A DNA stretch of 64,000 bases, taken from contig NC_022521.1 in the NCBI RefSeq assembly GCF_000591035.1, positions 62,001-126,000 of the forward strand. Reading direction: 5' to 3'. Below the pieces are notes generated by a model, which did no database searches, was not told the origin of the DNA, and saw only the letters and a list, made by a program, of their open reading frames with translations. Made by a program: the position numbers and the translations under genes. Source of the DNA: Aeropyrum camini SY1 = JCM 12091. GTDB taxonomy: Archaea; Thermoproteota; Thermoprotei_A; Sulfolobales; Acidilobaceae. Shown here one piece after another: positions 7,813 through 16,185 of this stretch. Numbering within the stretch: position 1 is the first letter of the stretch; every line of letters begins with the position of its first letter.

Positions 7813-8784
7813 TTGTCATCTCAGCCAGCAACATTGTTTAAAAGGAGGGTCCAGAAGCTAGGAGGTTCTAGCCTTATAATAACTCTTCCCAAGCAGTGGA
7901 TAAACAAGATGAATGTTAAAGCGGGTGACGTACTCGTAGTTATTGATGAAGGAGAATATCTAAAGATTATTCCCGAGAACTTCTCGCCCCCCGTGAGAAG
8001 CCTGAGTATTGATCTCCAGAGTATGCCGAGGAATGATGAGGAGAAATTGAGGTTTATTAAATGTGCATATGGCCATGGTTACGACCGCATAACTATTTTC
8101 ACCGAGAACACGAGGAACGGGGGAATAGCCCTGTTCAAAAACGGGGAAATCCTGGATAGGATGGCTAAGGAGCTTCCAATATCGAAGATAGGCGTCTCTA
8201 ACAACGCGGTCTTAATAGAATTTTCGAGAGACAGTAGCGAGGGTGTTAACCTATCTCTGAAACTCAAGCTCTATTCCAGCGCGCTCAACGCCGTGCTAGA
8301 TAGCATTGCCGAGGGTAGAGTTGACAAGGCGAAGCAAGACGTCCTAAAGCTGTACAGCCTTTCTCTAGACATAGCTAGAAGCTCTGTGAGAAAGTCTATG
8401 GGGCTTAGCTGTGAGACCTCTAGGGTCACATACATATCTGGCTTCTTCCTCAACCTTGCAGACACAATCTCCCTGATGATAGACTACCTTTCCGACGCAA
8501 AGAGGCTCTCTGAAAGGGACATGGCTCTGCTCAATGATACCAAAGGGCTTCTTCTAGAGGCTATAGGATCCCTGGCCACGGGAAGTGTTAAGAGGGTAGA
8601 GCTTGCTGAAGAGACTGCCACTAAGCTTAGAAATTCGCTTAAAAACAGTGGGAGGGGTGTGAGCCCTCCGGTTTATAGTCTAGCGGTAAATGCCATCTCG
8701 CTGGTAAGGGCTGTTGCGGAGCTTGCCCTATGTAAGTTGAAGGAGCGAGAGGAGATAGATCTCGCTGGGATTAAACCCAAGTAG
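7813..8784 (+). CDS. AbrB-type DNA-binding domain fused to PhoU-like domain
   Basis: About 323 residues from the TTG at 7813. The N-terminus is a SpoVT/AbrB swapped-hairpin domain (FKRRVQKLGGSSLIITLPKQW, then NVKAGDVLVV and LKIIP), and the C-terminal 200 residues are helical and PhoU-like. Such crenarchaeal proteins are annotated as phosphate-uptake regulators, probably DNA-binding. The open frame runs back to 7624, but that part lies over the opposite-strand DUF2175 gene and has no family counterpart, while GGGGG sits about seven bases before 7813. A close paralogue is at 13524-14558; no phosphate transporter gene is nearby. Confidence 0.8.
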   Translation: MSSQPATLFKRRVQKLGGSSLIITLPKQWINKMNVKAGDVLVVIDEGEYLKIIPENFSPPVRSLSIDLQSMPRNDEEKLRFIKCAYGHGYDRITIFTENTRNGGIALFKNGEILDRMAKELPISKIGVSNNAVLIEFSRDSSEGVNLSLKLKLYSSALNAVLDSIAEGRVDKAKQDVLKLYSLSLDIARSSVRKSMGLSCETSRVTYISGFFLNLADTISLMIDYLSDAKRLSERDMALLNDTKGLLLEAIGSLATGSVKRVELAEETATKLRNSLKNSGRGVSPPVYSLAVNAISLVRAVAELALCKLKEREEIDLAGIKPK

Positions 8785-8973
8785 AGGCCCTTTCCTCCTC
8801 GGGTTCGCTCATCACACTCTCAGCAGCGATCGAGCCAAGGCATCGGGCCTCCTATCTGTTTTATCATATAGTTTAGCAGGAGGCGTATTCTATATCGCCT
8901 CTCCGCCTCGGGATCTAAAACAATGGCTCTACAAAAGTTAATTCGACAATAATCTAATGTTAATCCTGCAAAC

Positions 8974-8984
8974 ACTTATATACA
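8974..8984 (+). promoter_or_regulatory. TATA box of the small gene at 9019
   Basis: ACTTATATACA is a strong archaeal TATA match. Start of transcription about 26 bases on falls near 9004, exactly at an upstream in-frame ATG. The preceding 8785-8973 shows no gene; it only carries the tail of the AbrB-PhoU unit. Confidence 0.55.
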
Positions 8985-9018
8985 GACGTAACCTTATATT
9001 ATAATGTGGTGGGATAAG

Positions 9019-9132
9019 ATGGGGCTACTATTGACTAGGGAAAGGAGTGGAAGACTTGTTTTCACAATAGACCCCATAGACATCGAAATGCTTGAGGAAT
9101 ACGTTGCGTATATACTAGGTCTCGGAAGCTGA
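9019..9132 (+). CDS. 37-residue small protein
   Basis: A short reading frame beginning ATG at 9019, with GGTGG ending six bases upstream, and ending TGA at 9132. It translates as MGLLLTRERSGRLVFTIDP followed by IDIEMLEEYVAYILGLGS. An in-frame ATG at 9004 (adding MWWDK) coincides with the predicted transcription start and would be leaderless. Good Shine-Dalgarno, good TATA box and typical codon use (AGG, AGA, ATA) argue for a real gene. The sequence suggests two strands followed by an acidic amphipathic helix; function unknown. Too short to be found by length filters. Confidence 0.55.
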   Translation: MGLLLTRERSGRLVFTIDPIDIEMLEEYVAYILGLGS

Positions 9133-9416
9133 GGTCCTCCGAGCCCTTCAAAACATGCTAACACCCCTATACTGCTCTCCCCATCCAAAATTCAACCGGA
9201 ATCGAACCCACAGCTACTAGACTGTCCATCGATTAGAGCCTTCAAACCAGCCCGCCTACTCCTGGCGGTCGCTCAAGGGGAATGATCCTCATCCCCAGGT
9301 GGTCAGTCGACCGTCGTCTGCTCATCCCGCCCTGGACTATCCATGTTCTAGTTGTATTTTGTTTATGGGTTTAAACGTGAGAGTGAGCAGAGTTCCAAGT
9401 CTATACCGTCCTTGAG
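9133..9416. other. Non-coding gap with possible structured RNA
   Basis: No convincing gene is seen. The stretch 9230-9345 is GC-rich and full of nested inverted repeats, for example GGGGA/TCCCC around 9277-9296 and CCTGG/CCAGG around 9261-9299. On the minus strand it holds two GGGATGA motifs, a CTGA and a TTGA at spacings like those of a box C/D RNA with degenerate boxes. A GGGTTCGATTCC string on the minus strand mimics a tRNA T-arm, but no matching acceptor or D-arm was found. Confidence 0.35.
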
Positions 9417-9426
9417 TATTATAATA
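9417..9426 (+). promoter_or_regulatory. TATA box of the tldD-tldE operon
   Basis: TATTATAATA centred at about 9422 predicts transcription start near 9448, only a few bases before the GTG start at 9453. The mRNA would be leaderless or nearly so, which fits the absence of a GGTG motif before that start. Confidence 0.5.
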
Positions 9427-9452
9427 TGGCTCCGTCTGATCACCACTATTGA

Positions 9453-10922
9453 GTGTGTGATGCAGCTTTGAACGCGCTCTCGCACAAGGGGGATAGGTAT
9501 AGTTTCTCGGCGCCCGATTCCTCTTTGCTGGAGAGGATTGTAGGTAAGGCTGTTGAAATGGGCGCTAGCTATGCTGAGGCTAGGTTCCATGCGCGTCTAG
9601 GGGATTCCGCTCTCCTAGTTAACGATAGGATTGTGGGAGGAGGCTTCAATATAGAGGAGGGGGTAGCAGTTAGGGTTATAGTAGACGGTGCCCTAGGCTT
9701 CGCATCCACAAACTCTATTGATGAGGAGAGTTTGAACCGGGTTGTAGAGCATGCCGTTTCCCTCGCTAGGTCCTCGGCGAGAGGGTTTCGGAGGAGAGTT
9801 GGCGTTAGCGAGGAGAGGCTAGGCAGGGCCCAGTATAGTCTGCGTGTTAGAAGGGATTTCAGGGATGTTGATCTCGAGGATAAGGCCTCCCTTGTTCTCG
9901 AGTATAGCAAGTCTCTAGAGAGTAGGAAAGTTGGGATAAGGGCTAAGACCTTCAGCTACAGCGACGAGCTGGAAGCTAAGGTGATAGTAACTAGTGATGG
10001 AGGGTTTATCGAGAGCCTCATACCGAGGATCTCCATATTCTACAATATAGCTGCGGAGCACGGAGGGATGAGGGCTAACAAGTGGGGTCACCTAGCAGGG
10101 AGCGGTGGTCTGGAGCTTGTAGACGAGCTCGGGCTAGACTCTATGCTAAAGGATGATATTCGTAGTCTCGAGGTTAATCTGGCGGAGGCGGAGCCTTCGC
10201 CAAAAGGCGTGATGGACGTTGTCGTCAGCCCAGAGATAGTGGGCCTCGCCCTACACGAGTCTATAGGGCATCCAAGCGAGGCGGACAGGGTGCTTGGTAG
10301 GGAGGCAGCTCAAGCTGGTCTAAGCTATCGTATGTGGATAAAAGGGAGAATCGGGAGTGAGCTAGTCACTGTGGCCGACGACCCTACGGTTCCAGGCAGC
10401 TACGGCTTCTACCTCTACGATGATGAGGCGGTCCCAGCTAGAGAGAGGCTCCTGATAAATAGTGGGGAGCTGGCGGATCTCCTACACAGCAGGATAACCG
10501 CCCACTCGCTTGGGGTACAGAGTAATGGGGCCGCGAGAGCTATGAACTATAGGAGCGAGCCTATAGTCAGGATGAGTAACACCTACCTCAAACCTGGTGA
10601 CATGAGCTTTGAGGAGCTTGTTGAGGATGTTAAGGAGGGGGTCTACATAAAGACCTATATGGAGTGGAACATTGACGAGTTCAGGCTGGTCGCTAGATAT
10701 GTTGGTCTCGAAGCATATCTCATCAAAAACGGGAGGCTCGATAGGCCTGTGAGGAACGCTGTCCTCGAGATCCCGAGCGAGAGCTTCTACTCTAAAATAG
10801 ATGGTGTCGGGAAGGACCTCAGATTCTACGCTGGCATATGCGGTAAAGGGGAGCCTCCGCAACCCCTACCCGTTTGGATGGGAGGTCCTCACGTCAGAGT
10901 TAGAGGTGCAAAGATAGGTTAG
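9453..10922 (+). CDS. tldD: TldD-family metalloprotease subunit
   Basis: A 489-residue TldD protein, the catalytic subunit of the TldD/TldE heterodimeric zinc protease that degrades small unfolded peptides and matures some peptide natural products. The metal motif is ALHESIGHPSEADRVLGRE (HExxxH), about residues 267-285. The N-terminal region (GASYAEAR, then GVAVRVIVDGALGFAST) is the usual TldD scaffold, and the C-terminal SNGAARAMNYRSEPIVRMSNTY is strongly conserved in the family. The partner subunit follows after three bases, as in many archaea. Confidence 0.93.
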   Translation: MCDAALNALSHKGDRYSFSAPDSSLLERIVGKAVEMGASYAEARFHARLGDSALLVNDRIVGGGFNIEEGVAVRVIVDGALGFASTNSIDEESLNRVVEHAVSLARSSARGFRRRVGVSEERLGRAQYSLRVRRDFRDVDLEDKASLVLEYSKSLESRKVGIRAKTFSYSDELEAKVIVTSDGGFIESLIPRISIFYNIAAEHGGMRANKWGHLAGSGGLELVDELGLDSMLKDDIRSLEVNLAEAEPSPKGVMDVVVSPEIVGLALHESIGHPSEADRVLGREAAQAGLSYRMWIKGRIGSELVTVADDPTVPGSYGFYLYDDEAVPARERLLINSGELADLLHSRITAHSLGVQSNGAARAMNYRSEPIVRMSNTYLKPGDMSFEELVEDVKEGVYIKTYMEWNIDEFRLVARYVGLEAYLIKNGRLDRPVRNAVLEIPSESFYSKIDGVGKDLRFYAGICGKGEPPQPLPVWMGGPHVRVRGAKIG

Positions 10923-10925
10923 GGG

Positions 10926-12284
10926 GTGGGTGGTATGAGTTCTAGAGATCTGCGCGACAAGGACTATCTTCTAGAGGGGGCTAGAGCTGTTCTGGAAGCC
11001 TTGCCGGGCGATGCAGAGAAGGCCGTGAAAATAGTTGGGTCGAAGAGCATCATGGTTAAAACGGCCCGCGGTAGTTTAAGCGTTGCACAAGGATTCGAGG
11101 ACCTCTCTCTCGAAGTCTACCTCGCGAGAGAGGGGAAAATAGCTGTTGCCAGCTTCAATACGCCGAGGCTTGAGGATGCAGCAAGGATAGCGGCAAGTAT
11201 TGTGGATAAACTCGAGAAGTCGCCACTGTACGCGCCGTTGCCAGAACCGTCTGGCAGGAGTTCAGAAGCCGTCGACAGCAGGATCGCCACCATTGTTGAC
11301 GAAGGAGATACATCGATCCTAACATCCCTCCTAGACCCCGAGAGGTGGGGTGATATATCAGGTATGGCAGAGTTGACAGTTTCGACTACGGTGTTAACCA
11401 CCTCTAGCGGAGCCGAGCTAACCCTGGAAAAGAGTAACTTCAACGGCTACACAAGGATATTTAAAAAGGAGTTTAGGAGCGGCCAGTGGTCGTGGGTCTC
11501 CACATACTTCGACGAGAAGCTCGCTGAGGAGTCAATAGCCACAGCCCAGATGCTAGCCGAGGAATGTAGCCGCCTACCCGGCGAGACACCAGAACCAGGC
11601 AGCTACAGGCTACTCCTATCCCCTATGGTGGGGGGAAACCTACTGGAGATAGTAGCCTCCTCCCTACTCGCTGGAAGCGTTTTACTCGGCTTCTCAATGT
11701 TCACCCAGAATAAGCCGGGGGATAAAATAGCTTCAGACGCCTTGACACTGTCCAGCACACCCTTAGATATAACGCTACCGGGATATTCAACGTTCGACGA
11801 CGAGGGTGTCTCTACAAAGGACGTCGCCGCCATTGAAAAAGGCATAATCAAGACATTCCTGCATAACACAAAAACCGCCAGGCTTATGGGGGCGGAGACG
11901 ACAGGCAATGCTGGCTGGATACTACCTAAATTATTCAACCTCCGCGTTGAGCCAGGAGATGTGAAAAACGAGGAGATATACGAGGCCCTGGGAGACGGGC
12001 TCTATCTAACCAACAATTGGTACACCAGGCTGCAGAACTACCTAGAGGGGCAGTTCTCCACTGTTCTGAGAGATGCTGTGGTGAGGGTGAGGAACGGCAG
12101 GCCTGTGTCATGCACGCCCGGGTACAAGCTTAGGCTGGCTGGAAGCCTCAAAGACTTGATTGTTGGTATCGAGAGCCTCGGCTCCAAGATACACAATATA
12201 ATGTGGTGGGAGGTTAACAGGCCGTTCAAGCTGCCGCACATCATAGTCGGGTTAAACCCGAACGTGGAGATAAGGAGGAGCTGA
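10926..12284 (+). CDS. tldE: TldE/PmbA-family protease partner
   Basis: A 452-residue TldE/PmbA homologue, the non-metal-binding half of the TldD/TldE protease. It lacks the HExxxH motif and shows the family's C-terminal pattern (GYSTFDDEGVSTKD, LHNTKTARLMGAETTGNAG, GDGLYLTNNWYTRLQNYLEGQFST). It starts three bases after tldD stops, probably at the GTG 10926 or the ATG at 10935, and is surely translated from the same message. Together the two should form the closed heterodimer in which TldE covers the TldD active site. Confidence 0.9.
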   Translation: MGGMSSRDLRDKDYLLEGARAVLEALPGDAEKAVKIVGSKSIMVKTARGSLSVAQGFEDLSLEVYLAREGKIAVASFNTPRLEDAARIAASIVDKLEKSPLYAPLPEPSGRSSEAVDSRIATIVDEGDTSILTSLLDPERWGDISGMAELTVSTTVLTTSSGAELTLEKSNFNGYTRIFKKEFRSGQWSWVSTYFDEKLAEESIATAQMLAEECSRLPGETPEPGSYRLLLSPMVGGNLLEIVASSLLAGSVLLGFSMFTQNKPGDKIASDALTLSSTPLDITLPGYSTFDDEGVSTKDVAAIEKGIIKTFLHNTKTARLMGAETTGNAGWILPKLFNLRVEPGDVKNEEIYEALGDGLYLTNNWYTRLQNYLEGQFSTVLRDAVVRVRNGRPVSCTPGYKLRLAGSLKDLIVGIESLGSKIHNIMWWEVNRPFKLPHIIVGLNPNVEIRRS

Positions 12285-12314
12285 AGGGCTTAGTGCCTTC
12301 CATCAAGGCTTTTC

Positions 12315-13412
12315 TTACAATAATTCCCCCCATCCCTTCTTTTCAAGCTCTTCGGCAACAGCCTCCTCAGCAAGAGCGTTTAATCCCTCTAAAGCTCTGG
12401 CAAGCCTACGGAGAGCAGCAGCATACAATTTCCTAACGTTACCACTGCTAGTCTCCTCGGCTTCGGGGTAGGGATTCCCGAGGCCAGCCAGCCCGGCAGC
12501 AAACGAGGGGAGAGCCCTCCTGAGCCCGACTCCATAGCCTCCCTCCAAGACCGCCGCCACGCCAGAACGGGCTATACTCGGTAGGCGGGAACCTATCATG
12601 TGATACATAGTCGTCCCCCCTTTCATAACCGTGAAGGCGTTGTCACCCCTGTAGGCATCGAAGCCGGCTGATACGACTATGTAGTCTGGCTCTAGTCTCT
12701 CCAAGATCCTGATTGCAACCCTCGCTGCAGAAAGGAATATATCGTCCCCGGAGTATGGGGGAATTATAATGTTTATCTTAGTGCCCCTGGCCTCCCCCTC
12801 CCCCAGGTCCTCCGGAAACCCCGTTCCTGGGTAGATGGTAGTGGGGTCTTGGTGAATATCTACATGATAGATTTCTGGGTCGTCGTAGAATATCTCCTGA
12901 GTCCCGTTGCCGTGGTGGAGATCGAAATCCAACATAGCAGTCCTCCCATGCTGAGACAACAACCTCGCTATAAGGGCTGCCGTATTAACTATGCAGAACC
13001 CCGCAGTAGGAGCTCCAAGAGCCCTCCCCCTAATCCCAGCATGATGGCCAGGCGGCCTACCGAGAAGAAGAGCAACGCCACCCCTCCTAGCGATATTATA
13101 CGCCTCCAAAGAAGCCCCAGCCAGCCTTTTCAACGCTACAATCGTGCCCGGCCCGACGTAGGTGTCGGGGTCCAGCCAGTCAAGACCAGACTCAGCCATG
13201 GAAAGCACATGCCGCAAGTAAGCAGGGCTGTGTACCTTTGTATAGAGACCCACATCACCCTCTGGCGGACTTATGGACTCGGAGACCCTGTAGACTCCCG
13301 ATTCCTCGAGCCCCTTAAGAGCTGCAACTAGCCGAGAAGGGTTCTCAGGATGGTCATATGGATCGGGAGAGTGCTTCATAAAATCCTCATGATAAACTAT
13401 CCTTAACGCCAA
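12315..13412 (-). CDS. Histone-deacetylase-family (AcuC/HdaH-like) deacetylase
   Basis: A 365-residue zinc deacetylase of the arginase/HDAC fold. Catalytic landmarks are RPPGHHAG (tandem His 123-124), DFDLHHGNGTQE (162-173) with Asp and His zinc ligands, VSAGFDAYRGD for the third ligand, and LEGGYG with the transition-state Tyr. Prokaryotic relatives deacetylate acetylpolyamines, acetyl-CoA synthetase or other lysines. Crenarchaea of this type lack eukaryote-like histones, so a chromatin protein such as Alba or acetylated polyamines are the more likely substrates (inference). It converges with tldE and shares no operon. Confidence 0.9.
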   Translation of the reverse strand: MALRIVYHEDFMKHSPDPYDHPENPSRLVAALKGLEESGVYRVSESISPPEGDVGLYTKVHSPAYLRHVLSMAESGLDWLDPDTYVGPGTIVALKRLAGASLEAYNIARRGGVALLLGRPPGHHAGIRGRALGAPTAGFCIVNTAALIARLLSQHGRTAMLDFDLHHGNGTQEIFYDDPEIYHVDIHQDPTTIYPGTGFPEDLGEGEARGTKINIIIPPYSGDDIFLSAARVAIRILERLEPDYIVVSAGFDAYRGDNAFTVMKGGTTMYHMIGSRLPSIARSGVAAVLEGGYGVGLRRALPSFAAGLAGLGNPYPEAEETSSGNVRKLYAAALRRLARALEGLNALAEEAVAEELEKKGWGELL

Positions 13413-13523
13413 GACAGGCTACCCCCTCGGTGATGCGGGGCTTCAGCACCAAAAAGAATAGCTCAACCCTAAGCCAGCCGAGATGCTCTGGGGTTCCTCC
13501 TCATCGGGGGGCGCCTGATGCCG

Positions 13524-14558
13524 TCATGCTCCCTCCGAGTCAGAGTTTTCATTCATAAGCGTCGAGTACTTCTGTGTTAGCATGTGGCACATCATGATAT
13601 TGCTTGCTATCTCCAGTGTTCTCGCAACGTTTACAGCCCTGGCCACGAGGTATGCGAAGGCTGTGCTCCCATCCCCAACTATCTTGGAGAGTTCGGCCTT
13701 TAAGTCTAAAACGCTCCTTATCTTCCAGTAGGCCTCTTCTACCTTCTTAACGCTGTTAGGATCTATATTGGCTGACAGTGTGGCTAGAGCTACCTCCAGC
13801 ATCTCAACTATAAACTTTAGCCTCTCCCTCTCATCCCATGTTAGCTTATCCCTCAGCTTAATAATCTCCCGACCTAGATCGTGCATCTCATCGGTGGCCG
13901 CTGCAAGCATAGCTGCATAGAGGAAGAAGTACAAGCCCATTATAGACTCTATCCCTCCGCGGGCCGTGTTTATGGTCACCGCACGCAACAGCCTATAGTT
14001 GCTCCTGTATATTTCAGTGACAGTGCTCTCCATAGTGAAGCTGGAGACGTCGTTGTCATCGCTGCTGAGTATCTTAAGAAGATTTTCTGAATAGCCTATA
14101 AGATGGCGGCCGAGGATTTTGAGGGCGTGCCACGGCTCTTCAACAGGGCTATCGAGATCTATAACAACCTCCCTCTCCTTGCCTGTAATGTAGATGTAGG
14201 GAAGCATGACCATAAGATTTTGAAGATTCTCTATAATGTCTTTTATAGTTCCCTGTCTAGGAGAAGAGATAACAATCTTATCCTGCCCAAATACAAAACC
14301 GCATAGAACCAGCTTAGAAACATGCTTGACAATCCTCTTGTGCCTTCCATCAAAATGGACCACAATCCTTCTTGTAGTGTTTGTAGGTAGTATTATAAGC
14401 CTATCCCCTATATCCACTAGGGAAACCACATCGCCTACATCAACATTATTCCTTTTAGCCCACTCCTTCGGTATGGTGACAATTAGCGAAGAGGCTCCAA
14501 GCCGTTGAACCTTACGGGGTATGAAGACGAATGTGCGGGCTGATTCATTAGCCGACAA
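13524..14558 (-). CDS. AbrB-type DNA-binding domain fused to PhoU-like domain, second copy
   Basis: A 344-residue paralogue of the protein at 7813-8784. The N-terminal SpoVT/AbrB domain is plain (PRKVQRLGASSLIVTIPKEWAKRNNVDVGDVVSL, in two pieces around residues 14-47), and the rest is the helical PhoU-like region, which includes a possible hydrophobic helix around residues 205-225. Probably a DNA-binding regulator of phosphate or other metabolite responses. Start ATG at 14558. An AT-rich promoter region upstream contains a minus-strand TATA-like CTTATATAGG near 14570-14580, predicting a very short leader. Confidence 0.8.
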   Translation of the reverse strand: MSANESARTFVFIPRKVQRLGASSLIVTIPKEWAKRNNVDVGDVVSLVDIGDRLIILPTNTTRRIVVHFDGRHKRIVKHVSKLVLCGFVFGQDKIVISSPRQGTIKDIIENLQNLMVMLPYIYITGKEREVVIDLDSPVEEPWHALKILGRHLIGYSENLLKILSSDDNDVSSFTMESTVTEIYRSNYRLLRAVTINTARGGIESIMGLYFFLYAAMLAAATDEMHDLGREIIKLRDKLTWDERERLKFIVEMLEVALATLSANIDPNSVKKVEEAYWKIRSVLDLKAELSKIVGDGSTAFAYLVARAVNVARTLEIASNIMMCHMLTQKYSTLMNENSDSEGA

Positions 14559-14851
14559 GAGGTCGCCCCCTATATAAGGCTTCTATGTTGGGTGATATAA
14601 GTTTTCAGGTCGTTTAATACTGTAAAACATATTTAGTCTGAGTATCAACAAATATAAGATTATTCAAGTCAACACACCATAAACACCGCCTAGCCCGAGT
14701 CGGGGCCCCAGCTGATTACGCCCTCAATACCTACCCGTTCCATGGAATCTAGCCCCAAACCTTAAATTAGTAGGTATACCCCTTTGGCTAGGATCGGCGA
14801 CATTATATGCAAGATCCCCCAGTATTTGCATTGTTGCCGTAAGTCTTGAGC
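14559..14851. other. Non-coding gap between divergent genes
   Basis: Divergent promoter region of the second AbrB-PhoU gene (minus) and the gene at 14913 (plus). It contains an AT-rich stretch around 14590-14690 and a CCCGAGTCGGGG hairpin-like element at about 14695-14706. No tRNA, repeat array or small gene could be supported. Confidence 0.4.
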
Positions 14852-14858
14852 TATATAA
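14852..14858 (+). promoter_or_regulatory. TATA box of the gene at 14913
   Basis: TATATAA in the context GAGCTATATAAGG. Transcription should start near 14880, giving a leader of about 30 bases that contains GGTGG eight bases before the ATG. Confidence 0.5.
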
Positions 14859-14912
14859 GGTTTTGAGATACTAATATTATATTGGACATGTGCAGTGTAA
14901 AGGTGGGTAGAC

Positions 14913-15410
14913 ATGGTGTTGGAGGCTAGAAGCTATAGGCTGGTGCTCAGGAAGACTACAAGAGGACCTGTTGTACAGTTTAGGGTTAGCGTGCCAGGAG
15001 CTAGAGAATCGACGCTAGTTAGGATGGGCGGCCGTATGGCCGAGAAGGTGTTCAGCCATATGGCAGAGGTCCTCAAGAAGCACAATCTCATAACAGAGGA
15101 GACTAAGTCCGAGAACTACACAGCCTACAGACTGAACCTAGAGATTGGGCCTAGCGTAGGAGGCTATCTAGTTATGATTCGAAGGAGCAGAAACCCAGAG
15201 GCCTGGATAGACTACTTCGAGGGGCTGATAACCGAGAACCCCTACAAGGGAGGTAGGGCCTTCCTATCTCATGCTCTTTACCTCAGCGTAGATCTTAGCA
15301 AAGCTATGGGCGTTGAGAGGGCTAGGGCACAGCTGCCGCCCAAGGTGCTGGATTCTGTTAGCGCGGGCTTCAAGGTTATATCCAAGAAGCTCTGGAGCCT
15401 CAAGAAGTAG
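14913..15410 (+). CDS. Conserved-looking hypothetical protein
   Basis: A 165-residue protein I do not recognise. It is basic, has no cysteine and no membrane segment, and looks like an alpha/beta domain: strands in residues 5-40, a helix at 43-60 (MAEKVFSHMAEVLKKH), strands at 68-90, then helices to the end with a lysine-rich C-terminus (KVISKKLWSLKK). Its strong TATA box and Shine-Dalgarno suggest good expression. It may bind nucleic acid given the charge, but nothing in the sequence proves it. Confidence 0.6.
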   Translation: MVLEARSYRLVLRKTTRGPVVQFRVSVPGARESTLVRMGGRMAEKVFSHMAEVLKKHNLITEETKSENYTAYRLNLEIGPSVGGYLVMIRRSRNPEAWIDYFEGLITENPYKGGRAFLSHALYLSVDLSKAMGVERARAQLPPKVLDSVSAGFKVISKKLWSLKK

Positions 15411-15429
15411 AAGAGATCTTCCCCCAACT

Positions 15430-15441
15430 CCCCCTTTTTAT
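15430..15441 (+). terminator. Pyrimidine/T-run terminator candidate
   Basis: CCCCCTTTTTAT follows the stop codon of the 14913 gene by about 20 bases; T-runs of this kind end transcription in archaea. Confidence 0.3.
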
Positions 15442-15462
15442 AGTGTAATGCTTACCATCAAG

Positions 15463-16119
15463 CTAATGGGATGGCCTGCTGTCTACATTCAACATATATA
15501 GCTGGCATACGTTGGCAAAACCCTCACTCAGCTTATAGACTAGTACGCAGTCGTCAACAGCGGCTTCCACAGCACTTGGCTTTTCAAAAAAAGCTGCTGC
15601 AGCGACAGCAGCGATGAGAGCATCTACAACATGACTTCTCCTATAGTACCCGGTTTTTAGCCCAAGGGCGGAAAGGATGGAGGAAGGGTGGGCCTCAACA
15701 GCTGGAATCCCCGCCTCCTCCAGTAGCCTAAAAATAGAGTTGCCGATTCTCGACAGGGCTATCATCCCCGGCGTGTTTAAGGGGAGAAGCCTGGCACCCC
15801 TCTTAAGTGCGTATCTCTCGCATCCTCTCCATGTCGGTGTTCTGCCTAGGATATTGAGTGGAGCGTCTACACCCACCGCATACACTCCAGCACCTGCCAG
15901 CCTCTTTAGGCTAGAGTAAGCCTCGGAGGGCTTCGACTCCCAGGCTCTAAGTATGCGGCAGCCGCCCGAAAGCCACAGTACTACGGCGAAGCCCCAGGAC
16001 CCTTTCCCCCCTGATGGGTCTACGCCCACATACAACTTACCGCTGGCTATCCTCTCGTCAGCCCTCACACGGCTCCCCATACCCCCTGCAGGGGGGTCGG
16101 TTCCGAAGTCGCTCATCAA
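15463..16119 (-). CDS. DUF429 family protein (RNase H-like fold)
   Basis: A 218-residue DUF429 protein, a family with an RNase H-like fold and predicted nuclease activity. Acidic motifs sit in the expected order: YVGVDPSGGKG near residue 30, AVGVDAPLN near 82, a Glu in AVEAHPSSIL near 146, and HVVDALIAAVAA near 165. Archaeal members are uncharacterised. The N-terminal 25 residues are poorly conserved in character, so the start may be later. It is downstream of nothing in its own direction but lies head-to-tail after the polymerase gene, 66 bases away, on the same strand. Confidence 0.75.
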   Translation of the reverse strand: MMSDFGTDPPAGGMGSRVRADERIASGKLYVGVDPSGGKGSWGFAVVLWLSGGCRILRAWESKPSEAYSSLKRLAGAGVYAVGVDAPLNILGRTPTWRGCERYALKRGARLLPLNTPGMIALSRIGNSIFRLLEEAGIPAVEAHPSSILSALGLKTGYYRRSHVVDALIAAVAAAAFFEKPSAVEAAVDDCVLVYKLSEGFANVCQLYMLNVDSRPSH

Positions 16120-16185
16120 CCCTGCTGTAAATTAGGGTTGGGCGGGCCTCATATTTCCCTGGATAGTTTAGGATAGTCTCATTCT

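Noticed and set aside
9190-9225. Minus-strand GGGTTCGATTCC resembling a tRNA T-arm
   Set aside because: Only two Watson-Crick pairs can form beside the loop, the flanking acceptor strand is AT-rich, and no matching 5' acceptor or D-arm at the right distance exists even when an intron is allowed.
12849-13331. 160-codon plus-strand frame opposite the HDAC-family gene
   Set aside because: No family resemblance, proline/arginine-rich composition typical of an antisense shadow, and the minus-strand gene is complete with all catalytic motifs.
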